A stretch of DNA of 34,662 nucleotides from Cyclobacteriaceae bacterium (GTDB lineage Bacteria; Bacteroidota; Bacteroidia; Cytophagales; Cyclobacteriaceae): NCBI GenBank assembly GCA_015488485.1, contig WFNR01000122.1, positions 1 to 34,662 on the forward strand. Reading direction: 5' to 3'. The translations under genes and the position numbers were made by a program. Under the pieces are notes generated by a model that saw only the letters and a list, made by a program, of their open reading frames with translations, had not been told where the DNA came from and made no database searches. Of the stretch, positions 18,714 to 27,106 are shown one piece after another; the stretch's first letter is position 1; each line of letters begins with the position of its first letter.

Positions 18714-18763
18714 AGATATTTGATGACTAGCCGGCCAAACCGGTGTTTCACCATCAAATATCT
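18714..18763 (-). repeat. 12-bp inverted repeat containing the ccsBA -7 element
   Basis: AGATATTTGATG (18714-18725) and CATCAAATATCT (18752-18763) are perfect inverted repeats. Between them CCGG-CCAAA-CCGG (18731-18743) forms an inner stem. The right arm contains the -7 element, so the hairpin can form fully only in RNA read through from the upstream cytochrome genes, not in RNA started at the local promoter. Confidence 0.75.
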
Positions 18764-18797
18764 CTTTTCTGGTACTTCTATCTTATGATTTATGTCA
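18755..18797 (-). promoter_or_regulatory. FNR-type promoter of ccsBA
   Basis: On the minus strand TGACATAAATCA (18797-18786, flanked by TTGAC and ATCAT) is an FNR-like site, followed after 23 bases by GATATTTG (18762-18755). The site centre is 36.5 bp from the last G. No TTG is present at the -33 position. The same geometry is found at three other cytochrome promoters in this window. Confidence 0.7.
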
Positions 18798-18841
18798 AGC
18801 CAAAGGCTAATTTTTGTCATAAAATCAGTCTGTTTGCCGGG

Positions 18842-20527
18842 TTAGTAGCTTTCGGGGTTGTGGTTTGTGCCATGACAGGTAAGAAAGCACCGGCCACGGA
18901 AAGTGCCTCTGTCTTCGAAACGCAAACGGCCCATATTGTCAGGTTTTACTACGTTGATATCAAAGTTAATAAGATTGGAGTTGTTGGTGGAGTTACCCTG
19001 GCTGCTGCTTATACCATGTGCATCGTGGCATACCGAACACGGGGTATTTTCTCTACGTATATGGCGGTCGTGCTCGCCAAAGGAATTGTCATTAAGGATG
19101 GAATTACGATCATGGCATGAGTAGCACAGCTCATAGTTGGATGCTGATTCGGGTGTATAATCGGCTGTTTCATAACGATATTTAAGAATTTGCGGGTAGA
19201 TGGAGCCATGTGGGCCGGCTACTGTGCTGGCATCACTGGCGTGGCAATCGGTACAATAAATCACACTGGATTCGGTAAGGGGCGCAATCAGGCTGGGTAC
19301 ATTATTGTTGACACCAGCAGCCTCAACAGGGTGATAAGAAGGGTTGCTTTGATCAAACTCCAGCCGCACATTGTTTTGTTCGATTTGGCGATTTATTACA
19401 CTTCCCGGCTTGGCGGGGCTGTCGGCATGGCAGCGATAGCACAACTCATACTGATTGGTAATTACAGTTAGGTTATTGCCTCCCTGATCCACACCTTTTA
19501 CGCCCATAATAAAACCGTTGGCGGCAGGCGGGTTGGCTGTCGCATTGTTTACGGCATGCGGATTATGGCAGTCCTGGCATTCTACATGCAGTGTGGTAGC
19601 CATGGCGGCTTCGGCAGCATCGTGTATGCCGTTGTAGTTGTACACATTATGAGTATAGGGTTTGAGCATGTCGGTTTGCACATCGGTAGCAGCTACATTG
19701 CCGTTGTGGCAATCGAGGCAATTGTCTTCATCGGTGGCAGCCTTGAGCAAGCGAAGGTTACCGGATGCATTATGAGGGTCATGGCAGCTCTCACAGGCAT
19801 TTTCAGCTACGGTAGTATATGGCACCTCGATGTGTTGCCAGGGGTTGGTGCCGCTGCCATTCCAGGTGGCGTTGGAGAGCTTATGGCTGGAGCCGGCCCA
19901 ATAACTTCGGTCATGGCAGCGCAAACACAGATCGGCATTCTGTTTACTGGCAACCAGGAATTTGCCGTATATATCGTTATGAGGGTCATGGCATGAAATG
20001 CATTGCAGCCGGCCGTTTTCCAGTACAATAGGAGTGCTTAATGAGCCGGGGTCTATCAGTTGTCCATCGCTGGCAGCCAGGGCCGGAGTATAGCTGAAAG
20101 ACACCGGGTGGTCATCGCTGAGGTCGGTGGTGAGGTTGTGTGCTCCTCCCGGCATGGTTGTAATGCCACCACTAAAGGTAATATCGCTGCTGCGGCTTAC
20201 CACATTACCCAAAGCAACGGTGCCGTCATGGCAGCTTAGGCAGAGCACCGAGGAGCCATCGGGTTGGCCGGGTAGCGCTTCCAGGGTTGTGCTGCTGTAA
20301 AGGGTGTAGGTCACCCCCGGATCATTGCGGTTCCACAGAGGTGCAACAGGCCTGGCGGCATGGGGGGTATGGCAAAACAGGCAGACTTCCGATTCGCTGG
20401 TGGCCTTAACAGTACCGGTACCCGACACCGACAGGTTGTGTTTTGAGGTAACGATTGTCTGGCCGTACAGTTCCGTAAAACTCGCAGCAAGCAGGCCAAA
20501 GGCAATATAGATACACCGCTTACTCAT
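18842..20527 (-). CDS. Secreted dodecahaem cytochrome c
   Basis: This 561-residue protein has a signal peptide (MSKRCIYIAFGLLAASFTELYGQ) and 12 haem sites: 11 CXXCH (CLFCH, CLSCH, CISCH, CLRCH, CESCH, CLDCH, CQDCH, CYRCH, CTDCH, CYSCH, CSVCH) and a final CX3CH, CFLTCH, ten residues from the C-terminus. Many motifs are followed by a second histidine (CHTPH, CHDPH, CHNPH, CHDAH), giving bis-His ligation. Residues about 20-206 are clearly homologous to the separate tetrahaem cytochrome at 27107-27727, so this gene looks like that module plus an 8-haem extension. ATG 20527 overlaps the NHL stop (ATGAGTAA) and is translationally coupled; a longer reading to 20560 would bury the signal peptide. A likely cell-surface or periplasmic electron carrier of the conduit. 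Confidence 0.9.
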   Translation of the reverse strand: MSKRCIYIAFGLLAASFTELYGQTIVTSKHNLSVSGTGTVKATSESEVCLFCHTPHAARPVAPLWNRNDPGVTYTLYSSTTLEALPGQPDGSSVLCLSCHDGTVALGNVVSRSSDITFSGGITTMPGGAHNLTTDLSDDHPVSFSYTPALAASDGQLIDPGSLSTPIVLENGRLQCISCHDPHNDIYGKFLVASKQNADLCLRCHDRSYWAGSSHKLSNATWNGSGTNPWQHIEVPYTTVAENACESCHDPHNASGNLRLLKAATDEDNCLDCHNGNVAATDVQTDMLKPYTHNVYNYNGIHDAAEAAMATTLHVECQDCHNPHAVNNATANPPAANGFIMGVKGVDQGGNNLTVITNQYELCYRCHADSPAKPGSVINRQIEQNNVRLEFDQSNPSYHPVEAAGVNNNVPSLIAPLTESSVIYCTDCHASDASTVAGPHGSIYPQILKYRYETADYTPESASNYELCYSCHDRNSILNDNSFGEHDRHIRRENTPCSVCHDAHGISSSQGNSTNNSNLINFDINVVKPDNMGRLRFEDRGTFRGRCFLTCHGTNHNPESY

Positions 20528-21521
20528 TGATTCGAAGTTTAAAAATCTGTACCCTGGCATTGAAGCTGTCGGCTATATAAATATAATCATTATCATCAAT
20601 ATAAATGCCGGTGGGCAGCCAAAATTCGCCTGCTTTACGGCCTTGCCGGCCAAAATGGTAGAGCAGTTGCCCCTGCCTGTCGAAGACCTGCACGTTATGA
20701 AACAAGCCATCTACCACATAAATGTTGCCGTACGAGTCGGTAGCCACCCCCTTGGGCCTGGCAAAATAACCGGATGCATCGCCTGCCTCCCCGAATTGCT
20801 CCAGATAGACACCTTCAGCGGAGAAAATCTGAATGCGAAAATTCATGGCATCGGTAACATACACCATACCATTGCGGTCGGCCCAGATGTGAGTCGGGTA
20901 GTTGAACTGCCCCGGCCCGTTGCCGCGCCCGCCAATTGTTTTGAGGGTATCGCCCTGGCCATTGAACAATACCAGACGATGCGCTCCGGTCTCGACCAAC
21001 CAGAGTGCTTGTTGCCGGGGTAGCCATACCAGACCGGTAGGCTGTTTTAGATCGGTAGCTATGGTTTGTAACCGTTTGCTGCCGGCAGGTAAAAAGTATA
21101 ATGCCCCCCGGCTGGCATCGGTGATCCAGATACCCCGACCGGGTGCCAGGCAAAAATCTATAAGTGTGGCAAAAGCCCCGTCAGGAGGCTTCATTTTGAT
21201 TTTCTCACCCTTTCCCTTTTTTACCGCAGTCAGCGCATTGGTTTTACGATCCAGCACCCAAAAGCGGGTGGAATCATGCGCCTGCACAGCCATGGGATTA
21301 ACCAGGCCCGGGGGTTGTTTGCCGGCAAGCAGATTGGCCATTTTTCTGAAAAAACCTTTTCCGGCAACAATATAACGATCGGCCGGGTATTGGCCTACCC
21401 AGCGTATTTCAGGCGCTGTTGCGGCTGGTGACAGATTTGCCGATTGGGCTATGGCCACCCTTGACCAGCAGCCAAACAGCAGCATGCCGCTTAATATCGA
21501 GATGTTAATTACCGGTATCAT
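20520..21521 (-). CDS. Secreted NHL-repeat six-bladed beta-propeller protein
   Basis: This 333-residue protein has an N-terminal export signal (MIPVINISILSGMLLFGCWSRVAIAQ); LFGC could also act as a lipobox. The rest is NHL-type propeller, clearest in the last three blades: FNYPTHIWADRNGMVYVTD, FARPKGVATDSYGNIYVVD and FWLPTGIYIDDNDYIYIAD, each followed by a (R/N)(I/V)Q(I/V)F strand. There are no haem motifs. The start overlaps the upstream 15-haem gene by 17 bases and its stop overlaps the 12-haem start, so the three genes are coupled. Such propellers usually bind proteins or ligands; here a scaffolding or docking role beside the cytochromes is inferred, not shown. Confidence 0.85.
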   Translation of the reverse strand: MIPVINISILSGMLLFGCWSRVAIAQSANLSPAATAPEIRWVGQYPADRYIVAGKGFFRKMANLLAGKQPPGLVNPMAVQAHDSTRFWVLDRKTNALTAVKKGKGEKIKMKPPDGAFATLIDFCLAPGRGIWITDASRGALYFLPAGSKRLQTIATDLKQPTGLVWLPRQQALWLVETGAHRLVLFNGQGDTLKTIGGRGNGPGQFNYPTHIWADRNGMVYVTDAMNFRIQIFSAEGVYLEQFGEAGDASGYFARPKGVATDSYGNIYVVDGLFHNVQVFDRQGQLLYHFGRQGRKAGEFWLPTGIYIDDNDYIYIADSFNARVQIFKLRINE

Positions 21522-22935
21522 GTTGCAGGTTTAGAGTATCGGGTTTTGTCTGACGCTCATAAAATTTGCGTTCATGGCAGCCCGTTAAGCAGGAGCCGCC
21601 CAGGCTGTCAGCAGTAAATTCTATTGGCATTAGCCAGTTGCCGTATTGGGTTTCGTTCTTTATCAGGTACTTGTTTGGGGTGCCGTGTGCGTCATGGCAT
21701 AGCTTGCAATTACGGCCGCGTTTGCCCTGACTGTGCAGGTAGTGCAGGTTTTTTCTTTGTTGGCGAAAACCAGTCAGCGAATCGGTAAGCGGGGTAGTAA
21801 GCATTTCTTTTGGATGGCATTTGAAGCACAGGTCATAGTTGCCAGGGATACCCGAGGCATAGTTAGAGGCGGGGAAGGCCAGGTTTAACAGGTTGTGTTC
21901 TTCCGATTGATGAGGCTGGTGGCAGGCTGTACAGCCATCGGTATTGATCGGTTCGTGTATGGTATTGCCAGGCGCCAGCAAGGGGCCAATTGCAGCCAGG
22001 TCGCCTTGCAGGGCAGCAACCTTTTTGTCGTGACAATCAAGGCAAAGCTGCTTGTCTTTTTTATCCTTGCGCAAAACATGCTCGTAATTAGTGGCGTGAG
22101 CACTATGGCATTTCAGGCATGCTTCATCCTGTTGAATAACCTTATGCACCAGCCGTGCATTGGTCAGGGTATTGTTCATGTCCTCGTGGCAGCTCAGGCA
22201 TAGGTCTGCGGGGGGGCTGTCGGCCAGGTGGGCCTCTTGCGAGCTGTGGCCGTTGTGGCAATCGAAGCATTGCTTTTTGTCGAAAGGCGTGTGCACTACG
22301 AGGCGTTTGAACTCCTTGCGAACGCTGCGGTGGCATTTACGGCACATCCTGTATGGCTTGTTGCTGGCCATCAGATTGTTGTAGTTCGATTGATGAGGAT
22401 TATGACAACCGGTACAATTGCCATCACTTACTGCCTTGTGTATCTGATTGTTGGCCGGGATATCGAGCTCATGACAATCCAGGCAGAGAGGACCCACGGG
22501 GTCTTTTTTAACCAGGTACAGATTGGGCGAATTGTGGACGTCATGGCAGGTAAAGCAATCGCCCTTTTGCACCGGATCGTGTACATGCTCTTTATCGTTG
22601 GGGTCGTGGCATTCGTAGCACAGGCCGGGCACCTGGTTGGTGAGTACAAAGGTCAGTTGGTTTTCCTGTGGGTGTTCATTTTGGATAGGCTGGTGACAGC
22701 GATCGCAGCCTTTCTTTACCGGCCCATGAATGGATTCGCCCGTAAGTAAATCATCGTGGCATTGCTGGCAGGTTTTGGTGGTGTCGGCTGGCAGATGAGA
22801 GGAAGACAAGGATATGGGCCAGGTATCGTGGTTGTACACATATACCTGGTCAGGCCGATAGGCAGTAGCTGGTGGCGCAACCTCTACCGGTTTACTGAGC
22901 AGCCATAGCCATAAGAACATTACCCAAATTTCCAT
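21505..22935 (-). CDS. Pentadecahaem (15-haem) cytochrome c
   Basis: This 476-residue protein has a short hydrophobic N-terminus (MEIWVMFLWLWLL) and 15 haem sites: 14 CXXCH (CQQCH, CDRCH, CYECH, CFTCH, CLDCH, CTGCH, CRKCH, CFDCH, CLSCH, CLKCH, CLDCH, CTACH, CFKCH, CKLCH) and a final CX3CH, CLTGCH. The density is about one haem per 32 residues. Repeated 'doubled CXXCH' units (for example CFTCHDVH then CLDCHE; CTGCHNPH then CRKCH) supply distal histidines. The N-terminus lacks basic residues, so export by a cleaved signal or an anchor is uncertain. ATG 22935 is preferred over TTG 22941. It lies 12 bases after the beta-barrel stop and overlaps the NHL gene. The position next to the barrel makes it the best candidate for a haem wire inside or beside the pore. 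Confidence 0.88.
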   Translation of the reverse strand: MEIWVMFLWLWLLSKPVEVAPPATAYRPDQVYVYNHDTWPISLSSSHLPADTTKTCQQCHDDLLTGESIHGPVKKGCDRCHQPIQNEHPQENQLTFVLTNQVPGLCYECHDPNDKEHVHDPVQKGDCFTCHDVHNSPNLYLVKKDPVGPLCLDCHELDIPANNQIHKAVSDGNCTGCHNPHQSNYNNLMASNKPYRMCRKCHRSVRKEFKRLVVHTPFDKKQCFDCHNGHSSQEAHLADSPPADLCLSCHEDMNNTLTNARLVHKVIQQDEACLKCHSAHATNYEHVLRKDKKDKQLCLDCHDKKVAALQGDLAAIGPLLAPGNTIHEPINTDGCTACHQPHQSEEHNLLNLAFPASNYASGIPGNYDLCFKCHPKEMLTTPLTDSLTGFRQQRKNLHYLHSQGKRGRNCKLCHDAHGTPNKYLIKNETQYGNWLMPIEFTADSLGGSCLTGCHERKFYERQTKPDTLNLQHDTGN

Positions 22936-22947
22936 ATGCAATGCCGG

Positions 22948-24906
22948 TTAAAACCTTCTGTCAATCTGAAAATATATTCCTTTGAAGTCAAAATTTTCAC
23001 TAATATAAAAGCGCCTGTATACCTCCACGCCCGCTCTCATATAGAGATTGCGATAAGCGGTATTAAACTCCAGTTTGGCAGTAACCAAATCCAGGTCTAT
23101 TTGTTCGCCTATCTGCTTGCGATAGCCCGTGTCCAGACGCAGGCTGGTACGTGGTTTTATTCTATAGACCATTTTGCCGAACAGGCTGGCATAAAATTGC
23201 CTGGTATTATCTTCGGTAAGCAACAGGTCGGTAATATCGCCATTTACCGAAAAGAGCCATTTTTTGTTAAAGCTGCCATTCAGGCGCAGGTAATAGCGCA
23301 TTTTCTCATAAGGTACAATTGTGCTGCGGTACTCATCACGTTCTATGCCAATATTCAACAACCATATATTGAGGCGTCCGCCATACAGATGACGCTGGTA
23401 AAAATTAAGCGTGACGAATTCTGGCGATTCGATACCCGAGTAATCCTGGGTGGAAAGAGAGTAGTACATTTCCAACAACTGGCGGAACAAAACCAGGCGT
23501 ACTGTAAACAGTTGGCGATGAGCGATAAAGCTGTAAGAGCCGACCTGGGCGGCTGTATAATCTACCAATATGGCTGCGTTGTTGGGTATTTGGCCGCCTG
23601 GAATGCGCACTACCTCGAGAAACTCATTGTGGTGCACAAGGCGGTAGTCAAAATCGAGCTGATAAATGATTGCCCCCGTATTGTCTTTCACCACTACAGA
23701 GGCCGGGTCAACATAAGGCAGGTTAAGCAATACTACCTCGCCATCGCTAAGCACGTGGGGTTCATCAAAAACCCGGATCTCCGAACCCGGTTTACTGCTT
23801 ATCTGTTGCCGGTGCTGCTTGTAGCTGTATTGCAGGTTGAGGGTGCCGGTAGGTATTTTTTTGATATAATTGAAGCTTATGCCGGTGCGCAGATTGTTTT
23901 CCTGGTAAGCCGAGTGATAGGTGTTGAATTGTTCTACAAACAACGAACTGCGTAAGCTGGCGTATAGCTGGTGTTCCAGGGTGGCATTCAGGCGCATTTG
24001 GCGTAAAGATTGTACCTGCTGGTTGAGCAGGGTGTAGTCGAAATTGCCACTGAAGCGAAACTGTTTGGGCAAACGCAGGTTTACCGATTCAAGTATCTGT
24101 AATCGATCCTGGTTCAGGGTAGTTCCACGCTGGTTAAACCCGATTATGAACGATCGCAGGCTGTAGTTTTTGCGCCCATCCAGGTAGTACATGTTGGTCA
24201 GTTGCCAGGTGGTAAAGCGGTTATACACCTGCACGAGGTTTTGATCTTCCTGGAAGAAGTCATAGCTATTGAAACTCAGTTCATTTTTATCGCCCAATCT
24301 GGTAAAAGAGCGGCTCACGGTAGCCCGGATGTCTTTTTGCCGGTTGCGGTAAGTGCGGCCGGTTTCTGTTTCGAGCTGATTCCACTGGCGATCGCTATAG
24401 CTGGCCGTAAAAGGCAGTATTTTATTGGCCAGATTGAAATTAACGCCCCACAGCCTGGCATCGGTACGCAGGCTGGTTACATATTCTCGATTTATGTAAT
24501 TGCTGCTCAGGTCAAAATGTCCGCTCAGACTAACCGGTTTGCCGCTAAAAAGGGTAGCACGGGTATTGAGCCTGGCAAAGGTAAGTACCTCCGAGCGGTC
24601 GGGGCTTACGGTGTAACGCTGGCGCGACAGCCCGGGGTTGAACTCTCCGCCAATATCCAGCAACAGCAAATTGGGATGGCCCAGATAACTTTGGGTGTTG
24701 AGCTGGATATTACCGTAGAGGAAGGGAAAAGTGGAAAAGTCGGTAATACCGCTTATAGTGCGCCTTTGTTCGCGGTAAAAACCGCGCAGCCCAACCGAAC
24801 CGGAGTAGTGCCTTAGCCCCCACACCTGGAAACTATCGGGGGGCTGTTGGGCATACAGGCTGCCGGCTGCGAATATGATTAACAATATGGTTAAATGGCG
24901 TACCAT
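22948..24906 (-). CDS. Outer-membrane beta-barrel protein (putative conduit porin)
   Basis: This 652-residue protein has a signal peptide (MVRHLTILLIIFAAGSLYAQ) and a long succession of alternating hydrophobic/polar strands rich in Tyr, Phe, Asn and Arg, with a C-terminal phenylalanine (FQIDRRF), the usual outer-membrane barrel ending. An inserted stretch near residues 375-440 (DEPHVLSDGEVVLLNLPYVDP...) is less strand-like and may be a domain or large loop. The length is near that of MtrB/PioB-type barrels, but I cannot show homology to them by eye. It is flanked by the 9-haem lipoprotein (6 bases upstream) and the 15-haem cytochrome (12 bases downstream), which is why a porin-cytochrome role is inferred. 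An alternative is an unrelated barrel of unknown substrate. Confidence 0.8.
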   Translation of the reverse strand: MVRHLTILLIIFAAGSLYAQQPPDSFQVWGLRHYSGSVGLRGFYREQRRTISGITDFSTFPFLYGNIQLNTQSYLGHPNLLLLDIGGEFNPGLSRQRYTVSPDRSEVLTFARLNTRATLFSGKPVSLSGHFDLSSNYINREYVTSLRTDARLWGVNFNLANKILPFTASYSDRQWNQLETETGRTYRNRQKDIRATVSRSFTRLGDKNELSFNSYDFFQEDQNLVQVYNRFTTWQLTNMYYLDGRKNYSLRSFIIGFNQRGTTLNQDRLQILESVNLRLPKQFRFSGNFDYTLLNQQVQSLRQMRLNATLEHQLYASLRSSLFVEQFNTYHSAYQENNLRTGISFNYIKKIPTGTLNLQYSYKQHRQQISSKPGSEIRVFDEPHVLSDGEVVLLNLPYVDPASVVVKDNTGAIIYQLDFDYRLVHHNEFLEVVRIPGGQIPNNAAILVDYTAAQVGSYSFIAHRQLFTVRLVLFRQLLEMYYSLSTQDYSGIESPEFVTLNFYQRHLYGGRLNIWLLNIGIERDEYRSTIVPYEKMRYYLRLNGSFNKKWLFSVNGDITDLLLTEDNTRQFYASLFGKMVYRIKPRTSLRLDTGYRKQIGEQIDLDLVTAKLEFNTAYRNLYMRAGVEVYRRFYISENFDFKGIYFQIDRRF

Positions 24907-24912
24907 ATGGTT

Positions 24913-25743
24913 TTAGTCCAGCATAAACTCCTTATCACTGCCGTGCGGGTTATGACAATCTGTGCATATTTTTTGGCCTTCATTATGTTCGGGGGTACTG
25001 TAAGCCCGGGTATCCTGGTGGCAGCCGAGGCAAAGGTTGTTGCCATCGGCCATCAGCAGGTGTCTGGCCGGTGAGTCGTGCCGCTGATGGCAAGTGGCGC
25101 AGTAGTTGCCGGCTACCGGGCCATGCATAAATTTGTTCTGGCTGATCTTTTTGTCGTGGCAAGAGTAGCAGGCGCCAGCCTGCAAAACACCATAGTTATC
25201 GCTGCTATGGGCATTGTGGCAATCCACACATTTGGTGCGTGGGTTCTGGTTGCGGTGCAGTTTGTCCTGTGCAATGGCACTTTGTTCATGGCAGCTATAG
25301 CACAAATTATTGCCATCACCCAGCAGCAGGTTGTTGTAGCCTGACCTATGCGGCTCATGGCAAGCAGAACAATAACCGGCTCCGGCCGGGCCGTGCTTGT
25401 AGTGGTAGGTGCGGTTTTCGTGGCAATTGTAGCACATTTGCGGTTCGTCAGCTACCATGCGTCCCATATGTTGTTCGCTGTGGCATTTGTTGCATTCTTT
25501 TTTTACATAGGGTTCATGGTATTGATACCGGGGAGTGTGCACGGCCATCACTGCCACCAAGCGAGCCGAATCGGTCTGGTTCAATGTGTCCACACCCACT
25601 GTAAGTTGTTGCTTCCGGGCCGGGGGTGGCACCCCGTCAAACAGGGCAGACAACACCTGATACCTGACAGTAGGTGAACAAGCCAGCAAACCACACAGGC
25701 TCAGCATAAGCAACAAGACAATATGACGACCTCCAAGAGCCAT
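24913..25743 (-). CDS. Nonahaem cytochrome c lipoprotein
   Basis: This 276-residue protein begins with a lipoprotein signal peptide ending in LCGLLAC (acylated Cys22). Nine CXXCH motifs follow from about residue 84 (CNKCH, CYNCH, CSACH, CYSCH, CVDCH, CYSCH, CATCH, CLGCH, CTDCH). They fall in repeating units in which CHEPH, CHNAH, CHQRH and CHNPH supply second histidines, and NNLCYSCH and NNLCLGCH recur, which points to internal duplication. The lipid anchor places it on the outer membrane; which face cannot be told. Its ATG (25743) directly abuts the NHL lipoprotein stop (TAAATG) and the beta-barrel starts 6 bases after its own stop. Likely the membrane-tethered cytochrome of the conduit. Confidence 0.9.
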   Translation of the reverse strand: MALGGRHIVLLLMLSLCGLLACSPTVRYQVLSALFDGVPPPARKQQLTVGVDTLNQTDSARLVAVMAVHTPRYQYHEPYVKKECNKCHSEQHMGRMVADEPQMCYNCHENRTYHYKHGPAGAGYCSACHEPHRSGYNNLLLGDGNNLCYSCHEQSAIAQDKLHRNQNPRTKCVDCHNAHSSDNYGVLQAGACYSCHDKKISQNKFMHGPVAGNYCATCHQRHDSPARHLLMADGNNLCLGCHQDTRAYSTPEHNEGQKICTDCHNPHGSDKEFMLD

Positions 25744-26838
25744 TTAGGGTGAGTTTGTTTTCTCTTCTATATAGCCGTAAATATTAAGCTTGTCCGGGCC
25801 GAAGTTGTTGGTGACCAGTATCAGGTATTTAAGCCTGTACCGGTCATCTACAAATTTTTGGAAATACTCCAGCCCTTTATAACTGAGTGTAACTTTGGCC
25901 GGTAGCCACATATCACCTGGCGCCTGGTAGCTGCCGCCAAAAAACATAAGCAGGCGACCCTGGGCATCAAACATCTGAACATTCTCAAAAGCAGCATCCA
26001 CCACATACAGAATACCGCTGCTGTCCACCGCTATACCCTTGGGCCGGGTAAACTGTCCGATCATGCGACCATAGCTACCGATAGTTTGCTGCCATTCACC
26101 CTCCAGGCTGTAGGATTTCACATTAAATTCACCGAAATCACTTACATACAGGCGATCGCGGATAACATAAAGGTTGGTTGGCTGGTAAAGATGTCCTGCT
26201 GCCGGATTTGCAGGCGGAATAGAGTACAGGTAGGCAAAGGCGCTATCGCGGCTGAAAACGTCAATAGCGCCACTGACCACATTGGCTACCCATACCTTAT
26301 TGTAAGCAACAAATACATCGGTGGGCTTGAAATCACCGGGCTTGTCAATAGCTCCGGCATAGTTTAGCCGGGCATCAAACACCACAACTTGTTTGCGGGA
26401 GGCATCGGCTACAAACAAATATCCCGTTGAATCGACAAAACAATTGATTGGCAACTTAAGTTGCCCGAGGCCGCGCGGTGTAAAGTAACTGAATGTTTTG
26501 TTTTTGAGGTCGAGTATTTCCAGACCTTTCAGGTCCAGGTCGCACAGATAGATTAGGCTGTCATTCATAAACACACCGTAAGGCTTGAATACAGGCTTTG
26601 GCCTTTCTTCACCCAATACAAATCGGTCAAACCCGGAGCGTTGTCCCTCTACCTGTACAGAAGTGCTGATGCTGGTGAGGTATTGGATACGGGCGGTATC
26701 GGGGGGTGACGGATAAATAACGACCTCGCTGGTAGCGGAAGGGTATTGCTTTTTGCTACAAGCAGATAGCAGCAGCGTAATGCAAGACAAAAGGATGAGA
26801 AAAGATAATAGTCCGGTAATATGTGTCCTCCGCTTCAT
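25744..26838 (-). CDS. NHL-repeat six-bladed beta-propeller lipoprotein
   Basis: This 364-residue protein is the first gene of the cytochrome operon. It has a basic n-region (MKRRTHITG), a hydrophobic stretch and lipobox LLSAC (Cys27). The remainder is a six-bladed propeller with NHL-type blades such as FTRPKGIAVDSSGILYVVD and LYQPTNLYVIRDRLYVSD. There are no haem motifs. It resembles the second NHL protein of the operon in its last blades (PKGIAVDSSG / PKGVATDSYG), so the two are probably paralogues or at least the same type. A surface or periplasmic scaffold for the cytochromes is inferred from position only. Confidence 0.85.
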   Translation of the reverse strand: MKRRTHITGLLSFLILLSCITLLLSACSKKQYPSATSEVVIYPSPPDTARIQYLTSISTSVQVEGQRSGFDRFVLGEERPKPVFKPYGVFMNDSLIYLCDLDLKGLEILDLKNKTFSYFTPRGLGQLKLPINCFVDSTGYLFVADASRKQVVVFDARLNYAGAIDKPGDFKPTDVFVAYNKVWVANVVSGAIDVFSRDSAFAYLYSIPPANPAAGHLYQPTNLYVIRDRLYVSDFGEFNVKSYSLEGEWQQTIGSYGRMIGQFTRPKGIAVDSSGILYVVDAAFENVQMFDAQGRLLMFFGGSYQAPGDMWLPAKVTLSYKGLEYFQKFVDDRYRLKYLILVTNNFGPDKLNIYGYIEEKTNSP

Positions 26839-26857
26839 TTTTTTCCCTCATCTTTAT

Positions 26858-26900
26858 CAAATATCAACATTTACAGCAGTTGAAATAATGACCCAAATCA
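26858..26900 (-). promoter_or_regulatory. FNR-type promoter of the NHL-cytochrome-barrel operon
   Basis: On the minus strand TGATTTGGGTCA (26900-26889) is followed after 23 bases by GATATTTG (26865-26858). The site centre is 36.5 bp from the last G. The start codon lies at 26838, 20 bases after the -7 element. Confidence 0.7.
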
Positions 26901-27046
26901 GTCGCTTTAATGATTTTTGTCTGTTTATTGATGTTTTAACCCGGAAAATTTACCTGGCATAATCATCTGATCTTTACCGGTATAAATGCTTTGGATGCCG
27001 TCTTAAAGAGCTTTTAATCTGCTATACATACCTAGGGTATTTAATC

Positions 27047-27074
27047 AAAAAAGGCGGAGCAAGCCGCCTTTTTT
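27047..27074 (-). terminator. Intrinsic terminator after the tetrahaem cytochrome gene
   Basis: GGCGG (27053-27057) pairs with CCGCC (27064-27068), flanked by A6 and T6, so the stem extends and works on either strand. It follows the tetrahaem gene on the minus strand and separates it from the NHL operon promoter. The roughly 145 bases between 26901 and 27046 hold nothing else I can identify. Confidence 0.85.
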
Positions 27075-27106
27075 GATTTTTCATAAACCCTGATTTGCTC
27101 AACGAC

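Noticed and set aside
18715-18722. Plus-strand GATATTTG before ccsBA
   Set aside because: It is simply the other arm of the 12-bp inverted repeat; there is no matching activator site and no plus-strand gene.
20527-20560. Upstream extension of the 12-haem cytochrome
   Set aside because: It would add 11 residues ahead of a well-formed signal peptide and deepen the overlap with the NHL gene; ATG 20527 in ATGAGTAA is the better start.
22936-23955. Plus-strand frame (339 codons) opposite the beta-barrel gene
   Set aside because: The minus-strand barrel gene has a signal peptide, C-terminal Phe and operon coupling; the opposite frame has none of these.
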